From Candidatus Binatia bacterium (GTDB lineage Bacteria; Desulfobacterota; Binatia; UBA12015), in assembly GCA_036563615.1 (NCBI GenBank), contig DATCMB010000013.1:1-64000 (forward strand): a DNA stretch of 64,000 bases. Reading direction: 5' to 3'. Position numbers and translations under genes: made by a program. The notes below the pieces were generated by a model, which saw only the letters and a program-made list of their open reading frames with translations, did not search any database and was not told the origin of the DNA. Of the stretch, positions 19,801 to 28,172 are shown piece by piece. Position 1 is the first letter of the stretch; each line of letters starts with the position of its first letter.

Positions 19801-19979
19801 CGTTCGCGTTCATCCTGGGCGTCGTGCCGCTGGTCCGCGCGCTCGGTCCGGGCGCCGAGATGCGGCGCGCGCTCGGCACCGCGGTGTTCAGCGGCATGCT
19901 CGGCGTGACGATCCTCGGCTTGTTCTTGACGCCGGTGTTCTACGTCACGCTGCGCCGCTTCGGGCGCAGCCTGCACTGA
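16845..19979 (+). CDS. RND multidrug efflux transporter (HAE1 family)
   Basis: A 1044-residue inner-membrane pump of AcrB/MexB length. The GTG start at 16845 overlaps the adaptor stop, and MRISHFFIDRPIFAAVLSIV is a textbook N-terminus. The proton-relay motif GIVVDDAIVVVENVERH (TM4) and the lysine in GLAAKNAVLIVEFAKQ (TM10) are present, so the pump should be proton-coupled. Two large periplasmic loops follow TM1 and TM7. Substrates are probably hydrophobic or amphiphilic compounds; with the surrounding envelope genes, a lipid or glycolipid cargo is possible but speculative. Confidence 0.95.
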   Translation: MRISHFFIDRPIFAAVLSIVIVILGALSYNALPVAQYPEVVPPTIVVRASYPGAPPEVIAETVATPIEQEVNGVEDMLYMSSQSTTDGQMTLTITFKLGTDLDKAQVLVQNRVATAEPRLPEEVRRIGVTTLKSSPDLLMVVHLLSPDERYDQLYIGNYALIQLRDQLARIDGVGEVSLFGLREYSMRVWLDPERLAARNLATSDVVQALREQNVQVASGIIGQPPVGKEVAFQLPVTTLGRLLEPEQFENVVIKRGEDGRITRLRDVARIELGARDYGVNSYLDNQPAVAMAILQRPGSNALATADAVQAKMDELSKSFPPGLEYRIVYNPTVFVRESVNAVIDTLWEAVGLVVLVVLVFLQSWRASVIPLLAIPVSLIGTFAVMAVLGFSLNMLSLFGLVLAIGIVVDDAIVVVENVERHIAAGLPPREAARKAMDEVTGAVIAIAFGLSAVFVPTAFISGISGQFYRQFALTIAVSTMLSAFNSLTLSPALCALLLKPHGERRDWFSRLWDRVLGRFFAAFNAGFERMTHGYARAVGWLVRRSVIGFAVYALLLVATAIGFSRVPTGFIPPQDAGYLIVAIQLPDGASLSRTDAVVRRASEIILDTPGVNNAVAFAGFSGATRANASNAAAIFVSQAPFEERAKHGPTADEIRQTLQERLGEITDADIFVIAPPPVRGLGTSGGFKLYVQDRGGRGLDALQEATDAYVDAARADSRLVGVFTPFRSATPQLYADIDRVKANKLDVPLGNVFDTLQVYLGSVYVNDFNRFGRTFQVRAQAESSFRDLPEDIMQLRTRNTAGEMVPLGSVLNIESRSGPDRVVRYNMFPAAEVNGDAAPGESQGTAMSIMEQLAQQILPEGMAIEWTDIAYQAKLAGNTALFIFPLCVLFVFLVHAAEYESWLLPLAIIMIAPMCLPFALAGTVLAGMDNNLITQIGFVVLIGLAAKNAVLIVEFAKQAEEEGKDRFTAAIEACRLRLRPILMTSFAFILGVVPLVRALGPGAEMRRALGTAVFSGMLGVTILGLFLTPVFYVTLRRFGRSLH

Positions 19980-20001
19980 GCGGCGGCACGCGGCGCAAAG
20001 C

Positions 20002-21342
20002 TCAGGGCACGAACGGGAGACCGAGCGCGAGCAGCGTCAGGACGGTGCCGGCGAGCCGCCACGGCCGCGCGTCCCGCCAGGGATGCGTCGAGGTGACGAG
20101 CGGACCCGCCGCGATCGCGAGCGAGGGCAGCAGCGGCACGAGCATGCGGTGGTGAGCGAGCGCCACCACGTAGATCGCCCAGTGCAGCAGCACGACGCTC
20201 GCGACCAGTGACCGCAGGCGTCCGAGCGGCGCGAGCCACAGCCCGGCGACGCCGCAGGCGACGACGAGCACGAGCAGGCCGCGCTCGAGCGCGACCACGA
20301 CGCGCGCCGCGTCGCGTACGCCCTCGCGTAGCCAGCGACGCTTGACGAAGCGCTCGAGCTGCGAGCGCGTGCCGAGCAGATCGCGCGTGCTCTCGACGGC
20401 CTTCTCGAAGATCCACCGCGGCTGGCGCTCGGCGATCGCGCCCAGCACGAGGTCGCGCGCGATCCGCTCGCGCTCGCGCGAGCTGCGGATGCCGCGGTAG
20501 AGGTACGCCTCGCCGGCGCGCGGTCGCAGCCGCCGAACCGTCTGCTCGTCGAGGTTGCCGTGCGCGAGGATCCGCCAGCGGCCGGTGGCGAGGACCGCCA
20601 TGTCGTAGCGCGCGACGTTGCGTGCGATCCACGGCGCGACCACGGCGAGCGTCGCGACCGCGAGCAGCACCGCGGCGCGCGCGCGTGCGGCGAGCGCGAC
20701 CTCGCGCCCGCGCCGCGCGACGAGCCAGACGGCCGCGATCGGCAGGAGATAGAGCGCGCTCTCGCGCGTCAAGGCGGCGAGCCCGAGCGCACAGCCGGCG
20801 AGCACGGCCCAGCGCACGGCACCGCTCCGCTCGGCCCGCTCGAGCGCCCAGATGGTGAGCACGAGCAGCAGCGCGTAGAGGTTCTCCGACCACAGCAGGT
20901 GCGCGTAGTGCACGAGCGTCGGGTGGACGGCGCACAGCAGCCCCGACGCGGTCGCCGCCGCAACGCCGACACGCCGCCGTACGACGTCGAACACCAGCGC
21001 GACCGTCACCAGCGAGAGCGCGACCTGCACGAGCCGCGCGCTGGCGAGCTCGTCGCCGAACAGCGCGAACGAGGCCGCGATGACGCTCGACTGCCCGGGC
21101 GGCCTGAGCCCGCCGGCGTACCTGCCGGAAGCGAGCAGCGAGCGGGCGCGCGCGACGTAGTAGGTCTCGTCGCCGTGCGTTCCCTCGAGGTCGGCGAACG
21201 CGAAAAACGCGGCGAAGCGCACCGCGACCGCGACCAGCAGCACGAGCAGCAGGCAGAGCGCCGCGCGCCTTCGCGTCGCCGCCTGCTCGGTGGAGGCGCG
21301 CCCACCGTGTGCCGTGCGTGCGACCTGCGGCTCGACGCTCAC
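20002..21342 (-). CDS. GT39/ArnT-like membrane glycosyltransferase, paralogue of the fused enzyme
   Basis: A 446-residue GT-C protein with about 9-10 hydrophobic segments. The first loop carries GTHGDETYYVARARSLL, with the Asp-Glu expected of GT39 catalysis, then GLRPPGQS. GTG 21342 overlaps the stop of the upstream fusion gene (GTGA); the frame is open further upstream but would run into that gene. It aligns along its length with the N-terminal half of that gene (shared HPTL, SQLxRFVKxRWL and LPLLP-type blocks), so the two arose by tandem duplication. Last gene of the minus-strand operon starting at 26893. Confidence 0.8.
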   Translation of the reverse strand: MSVEPQVARTAHGGRASTEQAATRRRAALCLLLVLLVAVAVRFAAFFAFADLEGTHGDETYYVARARSLLASGRYAGGLRPPGQSSVIAASFALFGDELASARLVQVALSLVTVALVFDVVRRRVGVAAATASGLLCAVHPTLVHYAHLLWSENLYALLLVLTIWALERAERSGAVRWAVLAGCALGLAALTRESALYLLPIAAVWLVARRGREVALAARARAAVLLAVATLAVVAPWIARNVARYDMAVLATGRWRILAHGNLDEQTVRRLRPRAGEAYLYRGIRSSRERERIARDLVLGAIAERQPRWIFEKAVESTRDLLGTRSQLERFVKRRWLREGVRDAARVVVALERGLLVLVVACGVAGLWLAPLGRLRSLVASVVLLHWAIYVVALAHHRMLVPLLPSLAIAAGPLVTSTHPWRDARPWRLAGTVLTLLALGLPFVP

Positions 21343-23942
21343 AGGTAGCCGAGCGCCTTCAGCGCTTCGACGGTGTCCGCGTCGGGGGTCGGTAGCGGTC
21401 GACCCCGCTCGGGCTGCTGCAGGGCGGCGAGCGCCGCCTCGAGGCGCTCGTCCTTCGTCGCGGGCCACAGGTTGGTGCGCTCGCCCGGATCGCGCGCCAG
21501 GTCGAAGAGCTCGCTCCGGTCGCTGCGACCGTCGTGCAGCAGCTTGCGCGTGGGCGAGCGGACGCCGCGCAGCGCCTCGTAGCCGTCGTGCGAGCTGGTC
21601 TGCAGGGCGATCAGCGTGTCGTCACGTCGCAAGTCGTCGCCGCGCAGCGCCGGTACCAGCGAGCTGCCCTCGAGGCCCTGCGGCAGCGGCGCGCCGGCCA
21701 GCTCGAGCACGGTCGGCACGACATCGAGGAGCGACACCAGCGCGGAGACGCGCTCGCCGCGCGCGACGCCCGGACCGAACACGATCAGCGGCACGCGCAC
21801 GACCTCCTCGTACAGCGTCCGCGAGTGACCGAAGCCGTCGTGCTCGAAGAACTCCTCGCCGTGGTCCGAGGTGATGACGAAGACCGTGTTCGGCGCACGC
21901 TCGCGCACCGCCTCGACGAGCTCCGCGATCTTCGCATCCATCGCGAGGATCTCGCCGTCGTAGAGGTCGACGAGCCGCTGGCGATCCTCGGCGGACAGCT
22001 TCACCCGTCCCTCGCGCACCGCCTTCTGGAAGTCGAGGAAGCCCCGCACGCCGAGCGGCTGCAGGACGTTCTTGCCGCGCCTGTCGCGCGCAAAGCGGTT
22101 GAACGCCTTCGGCGGCCGGTACGGCCAGTGCACGTCCATGTAGTGCACGAAGAGGAAGAACGGCGGCTCGAGCGTCCGCACCGCCTCGAGCACCGCCGCG
22201 TGACGGCGCGCGCCGTCGCGCTTCTTGCGCGCGAAGCTCTGCTCGAAGCGCTCGAAGCCGCGTGCGAAGCCGTAGCTGCGATTGACGAAGGGCGCGTTGA
22301 TCAGCCCGATCGTGTGAAAGCCGTGCGCGCGCAGCAGCTCGGCGAGCAGCGGCACGTCGTCGCGGATCGGCGTCGCCGACGTCACCGCGCCGTGCCGGTA
22401 CGGCGAGACGCCGGTCAGCATGCTCGCGTGCGCCGGCAGCGTCCACGACGACGGCGACACCGCGTTCTCGAACACCACGCCGTCGCGCGCGAGCGCGTCG
22501 ATGTTCGGCGACGTCGTGCGCTCGTAGCCGTACACGCCGAGGTGATCGGGCCGCAGCGTGTCGATCGAGACGAGCACGACGTTCGGCGGCCCGGACGTCG
22601 CGCTCGTCGTCTGGCAGCCGGTCAGCAGCGGCACGACCAGCAGCGCGACCAGCAGACGCCGTAGCCAGGGCGTCGCCAGCACGGCCGCGAAGGCGGCCAG
22701 GCTCGCGCCGGCGCCGGCGAGCCGCCAGCGCTCGCGTACGGTTCGACGACCGGCGCCGACCAGCAGCGGCCCGACGTAGAGCAGAAAGAACGGCAGCAAC
22801 GGAACGCGGAAGCGGTGGTTCGCGTTGGCGACGATGTAGACCGCCCAGTGAAACAGGATCAGCGCGACCACGAGCAGCTTGAGGCGCCCGCCGGGCACGA
22901 GCCAGAGCGCGACGATGCCGAGCACCATCGTGACAGCGTAGTACGTCGCTTCGACCGTCGTCACGTTGCGCATGAAGTCGTTCCAGCCTCGCGCGAGCCA
23001 GCGCGACTTCACGAACCGCTTGAGCTGGGACGCGGTCGAGAACAGGTAGTACGTGTTGCGCAGGACCTTGCGCACGATCCACCACGGCTGCTCCTTGGCG
23101 ATCGCCGCGAGCGCCGTCTCGCGCGCGTACGCGGCGCGCTCGAGCTCGTCCTCCATCTCGAGATAGCGCTCGTGGAACTCCCTGTTCTCTTGCGACATGC
23201 CGAGGATGCGCTTCTCCGGCAGAAGGTTGCCGACCGCGATCGGAAACCAGCTGTTGGTCGAGAGGACGAACGGCTTCCCGAGGAGGACGTAGTTGCGCGC
23301 CATCCACGGCGCGATCAGGAGCACGACCGGCAGCGCGACGAGCGCCATGCGGCGGATCCGCGTCGCCGTGCGCGGCGCAGGTCCGATCGCGAGCCACAGC
23401 AGCACGACCGGGACGAACGCGAACAGCATGTCGCGCGTCAGCACCGCGGCGCCGAGCGCCAGCCCGGCGCCGACGAGCCAGCCGTCGCGCGCGCTGCGCT
23501 CGGCGCGGTCGAGGCACCAGAACGCGAGCAGCAGCAGCGTCGCGACGAGCGTCTCCGTCCACAGGAAGTGCGTGTACGAGATCAGCGTCGGGTGGAGCGC
23601 CATGAGCAGCGCCGACAGCGTCGCGGCGAGCGTGCCGAAGCCCGCTCGCACGATGCCGAACAGCATCGCGATGCCCGCGAGCGACACTGCGATCTGCGCA
23701 AAGCGCGCCTCGCGCAGATCGCCGCCCGCGGCGAACACCACGGAGAGCAGCGCCGGGTGTCCGGGAGGGCGTAGCGCGCCGGTGTAGCCGGTGCCCGCGG
23801 CGAGCGAGCGCGCCGCGCGCACGTACCAGCCTTCGTCGCCGCGCAGCACCTGGACGTCGCCCCAGGTGAGCACGGCGGTCAAGCGAAGGGCCGCGGCGAG
23901 CAGCAGCACCGCGACCAGGGCCGCGACGCTCCTACTCGACAT
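21339..23942 (-). CDS. Fusion: GT39-like glycosyltransferase + Thr-type sulfatase-fold hydrolase
   Basis: An 867-residue two-domain protein. Residues 1 to about 395 are a GT-C transferase: loop 1 has LRGDEGWYVRAARSL then ALRPPGHP, and TMs follow to VPLLPFFLLYVG. Residues about 420-443 read as a lipoprotein signal, ending in LLTGC (Cys443). Residues about 450-867 are a sulfatase-fold hydrolase: VSIDTLRPD (Asp461), T-L-P-A-H (Thr501), SDHGEEFFEHDGFGH and C-terminal LKALGYL. There is no stop between the parts. An in-frame GTG at 22680-22682 (Val421) could start a separate lipoprotein. Start ATG 23942 overlaps the upstream gene by 11 nt; GTG 23954 is an alternative. The last TM of the joint would hold the hydrolase in the periplasm. 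Confidence 0.85.
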   Translation of the reverse strand: MSSRSVAALVAVLLLAAALRLTAVLTWGDVQVLRGDEGWYVRAARSLAAGTGYTGALRPPGHPALLSVVFAAGGDLREARFAQIAVSLAGIAMLFGIVRAGFGTLAATLSALLMALHPTLISYTHFLWTETLVATLLLLAFWCLDRAERSARDGWLVGAGLALGAAVLTRDMLFAFVPVVLLWLAIGPAPRTATRIRRMALVALPVVLLIAPWMARNYVLLGKPFVLSTNSWFPIAVGNLLPEKRILGMSQENREFHERYLEMEDELERAAYARETALAAIAKEQPWWIVRKVLRNTYYLFSTASQLKRFVKSRWLARGWNDFMRNVTTVEATYYAVTMVLGIVALWLVPGGRLKLLVVALILFHWAVYIVANANHRFRVPLLPFFLLYVGPLLVGAGRRTVRERWRLAGAGASLAAFAAVLATPWLRRLLVALLVVPLLTGCQTTSATSGPPNVVLVSIDTLRPDHLGVYGYERTTSPNIDALARDGVVFENAVSPSSWTLPAHASMLTGVSPYRHGAVTSATPIRDDVPLLAELLRAHGFHTIGLINAPFVNRSYGFARGFERFEQSFARKKRDGARRHAAVLEAVRTLEPPFFLFVHYMDVHWPYRPPKAFNRFARDRRGKNVLQPLGVRGFLDFQKAVREGRVKLSAEDRQRLVDLYDGEILAMDAKIAELVEAVRERAPNTVFVITSDHGEEFFEHDGFGHSRTLYEEVVRVPLIVFGPGVARGERVSALVSLLDVVPTVLELAGAPLPQGLEGSSLVPALRGDDLRRDDTLIALQTSSHDGYEALRGVRSPTRKLLHDGRSDRSELFDLARDPGERTNLWPATKDERLEAALAALQQPERGRPLPTPDADTVEALKALGYL

Positions 23943-25338
23943 ACCCGAGCGCACGGAGCTTGCGCCGCACCTCTTTCGAGCGCAGCGGCGGCGGCTGCAC
24001 GGCGACCGCGTTCGCCGTCTCGTGCTCGCGCCAGCTCGCGATCGCGGCCGAGAGCTCGCTCACGCGCTCCGCCTCGCGCGCCGCGAGGTCGGTGCGCTCG
24101 CCGGGATCCGACGCGAGATCGAACAGCTTGCGCTGCCCCTGCTCGAGCGCCTCGATGTACTTCCAGTCGCCGCGCCTTACCCCGAAGCCGAAGCCGAGCA
24201 TGCCGCGCCGACGCGCGCGCTTCCGGTCCTCGAAAAACGGGCGCTGCAGAAAGACCGCTCGCTGCTCGTCCCCGGCGCCATCGGCGACCACCGCGAGCAG
24301 GTCGATGCCCGCGAGCACGCCGCGCGAACGAGCGAGATCGAGGCCCGTCGCGGCGGCCACCGTCGGCAGCACGTCGACCAGGTGCGCGGCGCTCGCGACG
24401 CGCACGCCGGGGGCGAGGACGCCACGCCAGTGCAGGACGAGAGGCACGCGCACCTCCTCCTCGAACACCGTGTGGTTGTGCCCGAACATGCCGTGCTCGC
24501 CGAACGCCTCGCCGTGGTCCGCGGTCACGATGGTGAAGAGCCCGCGCGAGCCCGCGGCGCGCGCGAACGCGTCGACCAGGCGTCCGAGCTGCGCGTCGGC
24601 GTAGAGGATCTCGCCGTCGTAGGCGTCCATCCGGCGGTCGTGACGCCCACGGCGGGCGGGGTCGCTGAACGCGCTGCCATACGGCTCCGGCGCCCGATAG
24701 GGCGCGTGCGGGTCGAAGAGATGGACCCACACGAAGCGCGGCGCGGCGTCGTCTTGCTCCGACCACCAGGCGATCGCGCGATCGACCGTGTCGGCACCGA
24801 GTCGGTCGAAAGCGGACTCGACCGTACGCTGGTTCCACTCGCGCCGCTTCATCGAGCCTCGGCCCTCCTCGAAGCGGTCGTCGAAGTGCGCAAACCCGCG
24901 CGCGAAGCCGAACTCCGCGGACACCGGAAAGGAGCTCACGAAGGCGGCGGTGCGGTAGCCACGCGCGGCGAGGAGCTCGGGCAGCGTCGGCGGCTCGGCG
25001 CCGAGCGGAATGCCGTTGCGCAGCACGCCGTGGCCGAGCGGGTAGCGTCCGGTGAGCAGCGTCGCGTGCGATGGGGCGGTGGTCGGCACCGGCGCGTACG
25101 CGACCTCGAACAGCGCGCCCTCGGCGGCGAGACGATCGAGGTTGGGCGAGGTCTTTCGCTCGTAGCCGTAGGCCGAGAGGTGGTCGGCGCGCAGCGTGTC
25201 GATGGTGACCAGCAGCACGTGCGGTGGCTCGCGGCGCGCCGGAGCGTCACACGCCGACGCGACCAGGCAGCTCACCAGCGCGATCAGCCGAACGACCTCC
25301 GACCGCGCCGGCCTCCGACGGCTTCGGCGGAGCGGCAT
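23932..25338 (-). CDS. Sulfatase-fold hydrolase, Thr-type, lipoprotein
   Basis: A 468-residue protein with a lipobox (LVASAC, Cys30), so an envelope lipoprotein. Metal motif VTIDTLRAD (Asp47); nucleophile site T-A-P-S-H (Thr87); then TADHGEAFGEHGMFGHNH, and a C-terminal LRALGYVE. ATG 25338 is chosen; TTG 25356 is in frame and also possible. Its 3' end overlaps the fusion gene, and it follows the DUF2142 gene by 49 bp, so all four minus-strand genes are probably co-transcribed. As in the paralogues, Thr replaces the formylglycine residue, pointing to phospho- rather than sulfo-ester chemistry. Confidence 0.87.
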   Translation of the reverse strand: MPLRRSRRRPARSEVVRLIALVSCLVASACDAPARREPPHVLLVTIDTLRADHLSAYGYERKTSPNLDRLAAEGALFEVAYAPVPTTAPSHATLLTGRYPLGHGVLRNGIPLGAEPPTLPELLAARGYRTAAFVSSFPVSAEFGFARGFAHFDDRFEEGRGSMKRREWNQRTVESAFDRLGADTVDRAIAWWSEQDDAAPRFVWVHLFDPHAPYRAPEPYGSAFSDPARRGRHDRRMDAYDGEILYADAQLGRLVDAFARAAGSRGLFTIVTADHGEAFGEHGMFGHNHTVFEEEVRVPLVLHWRGVLAPGVRVASAAHLVDVLPTVAAATGLDLARSRGVLAGIDLLAVVADGAGDEQRAVFLQRPFFEDRKRARRRGMLGFGFGVRRGDWKYIEALEQGQRKLFDLASDPGERTDLAAREAERVSELSAAIASWREHETANAVAVQPPPLRSKEVRRKLRALGYVE

Positions 25339-25387
25339 CCCGCGCTTCGTAGGCAAAACGGTCGGCGACCTTCAAGCCATCGCGTCG

Positions 25388-26893
25388 CTACCGCGACGCG
25401 GCCCAGGTCGCGGCCACGACGCCGGCGAGGCCGACGGCGTTCGCGATGCCGACCACGACGACCACGAGCAGCGCCGCCGTTCGCGCCGAGCACCGCCAGC
25501 GCACCGCCCTCGGCGGCACGAGCGCCAGCGCGACGAAGGGAACGAGCGGGTGCAGGTAGCGACCTTGGATGCCGTGGATCGCGGCGCCGCCAACGGTTGA
25601 CCACTTGATCCAGGCGCCGAGCGAGATCACGACGATGCACGCGAGCACGGCGCCGAGGAGCAGCAGACGCTCGCGGATGCGCGCCGACGGCGCGGTCGCG
25701 TCGCCGGCGATCAGCGCGACGAGCGTCGCCAGGCAGAGCACGACGACCAGCGTCGGCGGCCTCACGCTGAGCAGCAGCAACCTGCCGACGAAGGTGTCGG
25801 CGAGACGCCAGATGCGCCCGGGGGTGAGCCAGGTCGCGCCGAGCACCTCGACGAAGCGTCGCGGATTCTCGAGCAGCATGCGAAGCTGTACGTCGGGGTT
25901 CGCGCGCCGGGGGTTGTCCCACATCCAGTCGTCGAGCGACGCGAGCCAGAGGGCGCTCACCAGCAGCGGGACGCCGAGCATCAGCGCGAGGGAAACCAGG
26001 CGCGTACGTGGCGTCGCGAAGCGTTCGCGCGGAATCCCGAGCACGCCGAGCGTGAGCGGCAGGTAGCCCTGCTTGCACAGCGCGAGCACGCAGCCGGCCG
26101 CGGTCAACGCGACCAGCTCGGAGGTCGACAGGGGTCCCGCTCCGCGCCACGCGCGCAGCATCAGGGCAAAAAACAGCAAGGCGCAGCCGGTGGTCATCGT
26201 GTCGGCGGTGAGCCCGCTGCGCAGAAACGTCGTCATCGGCAGCAGCGCGAGCAGACACAGCGGCCAGGCGAGCGCGGGCGTGAGCCGCAGCGCCCACCAC
26301 ACCAGCGCGACGCCCCCCGCGAGCAGCGCGAGCCGCGCGAGATAGAGCAGCGCGAGCGGACGCGCCCCGACCGCGCGTCCGACGCCAACCGCCGCCACGG
26401 CGGGCAGATACACGACCGGGCTGTACGGGAGCGTGCGATCGCCGGCGAAGTGGACGGCGCGCTCGGGCTCGAGTGGCATCGCCGCGAGCTCGCGCAGCTT
26501 GTCGATCGAGAACGCGCGCCGCGCGACGCGCGCCCGCGGACGCCGATCCGCCTGCGCACGCTTCGCGAATTCGTCGATGCTCGCCGGAATGTCGGTGCCT
26601 CCCGTGACGCCGCCGTATGCGATCTGCACGACGCGGCGCAGGTGGCGCAGCTCGTCGGGGACCTGGAACGGCGGTGTCAGCAGCGCGTAGACGAGGCCGA
26701 GCGGGATCGCGAGCACCGCGAACAGGCGCGCGGGATCGAGCCACCACGCGACGCGTGGACGCGTCGCGAACGTTGCGTCGTCGGCGCGCTCAGACGTGCG
26801 ATCCGTTGCCGAGGTCGCGAACTTCGCGTAGTTGGTCGAGCCCGTAGTGTCGATGGTCTCGTTCCTCCGAGTCGCTCGACGGAGGCCTGACAC
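25388..26893 (-). CDS. DUF2142-like polytopic membrane protein
   Basis: A 501-residue protein with about 11-12 hydrophobic segments. TPPFQVPDELRHLRR in the first loop and IQGRYLHPLVP near the end match the DUF2142 family, which is usually found in surface polysaccharide loci and has a GT-C-like layout. The GTG start at 26893 has GGAGGGG about 5-7 nt upstream. The first 45 residues are hydrophilic and Thr/Arg-rich. First gene of the minus-strand operon; divergent from the Cys-type sulfatase, 37 bp away. Confidence 0.8.
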   Translation of the reverse strand: MSGLRRATRRNETIDTTGSTNYAKFATSATDRTSERADDATFATRPRVAWWLDPARLFAVLAIPLGLVYALLTPPFQVPDELRHLRRVVQIAYGGVTGGTDIPASIDEFAKRAQADRRPRARVARRAFSIDKLRELAAMPLEPERAVHFAGDRTLPYSPVVYLPAVAAVGVGRAVGARPLALLYLARLALLAGGVALVWWALRLTPALAWPLCLLALLPMTTFLRSGLTADTMTTGCALLFFALMLRAWRGAGPLSTSELVALTAAGCVLALCKQGYLPLTLGVLGIPRERFATPRTRLVSLALMLGVPLLVSALWLASLDDWMWDNPRRANPDVQLRMLLENPRRFVEVLGATWLTPGRIWRLADTFVGRLLLLSVRPPTLVVVLCLATLVALIAGDATAPSARIRERLLLLGAVLACIVVISLGAWIKWSTVGGAAIHGIQGRYLHPLVPFVALALVPPRAVRWRCSARTAALLVVVVVGIANAVGLAGVVAATWAASR

Positions 26894-26930
26894 TCACGCC
26901 CCTCCGCGAGCGGCCCTTTTTACGCGTACC

Positions 26931-28172
26931 GTGAGACCCTCGCCAGGCACGGCCAGGACCGCGCGCCACCGGGCGCCAATTTTGATCCTGCTCGCCGTGG
27001 CGGCGACGCTGGGCTGCGCGGCGCGCGAACAACCCCTTGCGGACGACTCACCGGCCGAGTGGCGGCCAAGCAGCGAGACGGGAGAGGAGCGCCGGCCGGA
27101 CATCGTCGTCGTGGTCGCCGACGACCTCGACCTGCGCTCGGCGCGCAGCATGCCGTTCTACCAGCGCCTCGCGGCGCAAGGGCTCGAGTTCCGCCAGCAC
27201 GTCACGCGCACGCCCGTGTGCGCGCCATCGCGCGCGTCGCTGCTCACCGGGCTCGGCTGGGAGCGGCACGGCGTCGGGGTCGGCGAGAAGGGCCGCTCCT
27301 TCCAGACGATGCTCGAGCACGAGCAGCGGACGCTCGGCCCGCTGCTGCAGGCAGCCGGCTACCGCACGATGCTCGCCGGCAAGTACATCAACGCGACGCC
27401 GTGCAACCACCGCCCCGATGGCTGGGACCGCTGGCTCTGCGTCTGCCGCTCGCTCTACGACGCGCGCAGGTACAAAATCAGCAATGACGGACGCGTCTAC
27501 TGGTCGCGCGTCTACCAGACCGACTTCCTGCGCGACGCCACGCTCGAGTTCCTGCGCGAGGCGGACGAGCGGCCCACGTTCGTCTACCTCGCGCCGCCCG
27601 CGCCGCACGGACCGATGGATCCGCCCTCGCGACACGCCAACGTGGACGTCCCGCCCCTCGAGCTCCCGCCGTCGTTCGCGGCGAACGAGGCGATCGCGCG
27701 GTCGAGGCATCGGCGCCTCATGCGCACCTCGCTCGCGCTCGGCGAGATGGTCGAGGCGGTGCGTGACCAGCTCGAGTCGAGCGATCGCCCGTGGCGGCTG
27801 ATCTTCACCGTCGACAACGGCATACAGCAGGGCGCGCACGGCTTGCTGCACAAGGACGTCGTCTGGGAGGAGTCGATCCGTGTCCCGCTCGTCGTCCTCG
27901 GCTCCGACATCGAGCCGGGCGTGCGCGACGTGCAGACCATCCACGAGGACGTGGCGGCGACGGTGCTCGCGCTCGCGGGCGTTGCGGTTGGCGACATCGA
28001 CGGCACCGATCTGCTGACGGCGCCGGGGCACGACGAGGTGTCGATCCGCGCGAGCAGCTCGAGCGCCGTGCGCAGCACGACGCGCAAGCGCATCACCTGG
28101 GACGACGGCACGATCACGACCTTCGATCTACGCAACGACCCCTACGAGCTGTCGCCGCTGCCCACGTTCTGA
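26931..28172 (+). CDS. Cys-type (formylglycine) sulfatase, lipoprotein
   Basis: A 413-residue type I sulfatase. It has the D-D metal motif (VVVADDLDL, Asp64-Asp65) and a canonical C-A-P-S-R-A-S-L-L-T-G, whose Cys97 would become formylglycine. Also typical are AGKYIN, APPAPHGPMDPPSRH and FTVDNGIQQGAHG with an Asn after Asp. GTG 26931 gives a signal peptide with lipobox ATLGC (Cys29); earlier in-frame starts would give an unusually long n-region. It lacks the ALGYV ending of the Thr-type paralogues. It needs a formylglycine-generating enzyme, and none is visible here. Its 3' end overlaps the convergent GT39 gene by 31 bp. Substrate probably a sulfated glycan or lipid; unknown. Confidence 0.85.
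   Translation: MRPSPGTARTARHRAPILILLAVAATLGCAAREQPLADDSPAEWRPSSETGEERRPDIVVVVADDLDLRSARSMPFYQRLAAQGLEFRQHVTRTPVCAPSRASLLTGLGWERHGVGVGEKGRSFQTMLEHEQRTLGPLLQAAGYRTMLAGKYINATPCNHRPDGWDRWLCVCRSLYDARRYKISNDGRVYWSRVYQTDFLRDATLEFLREADERPTFVYLAPPAPHGPMDPPSRHANVDVPPLELPPSFAANEAIARSRHRRLMRTSLALGEMVEAVRDQLESSDRPWRLIFTVDNGIQQGAHGLLHKDVVWEESIRVPLVVLGSDIEPGVRDVQTIHEDVAATVLALAGVAVGDIDGTDLLTAPGHDEVSIRASSSSAVRSTTRKRITWDDGTITTFDLRNDPYELSPLPTF

Noticed and set aside
16605..19976. 1123-codon open frame opposite the RND pump gene
   Set aside because: Asp/Arg/His-rich with no motifs; antisense shadow of a textbook transporter gene.
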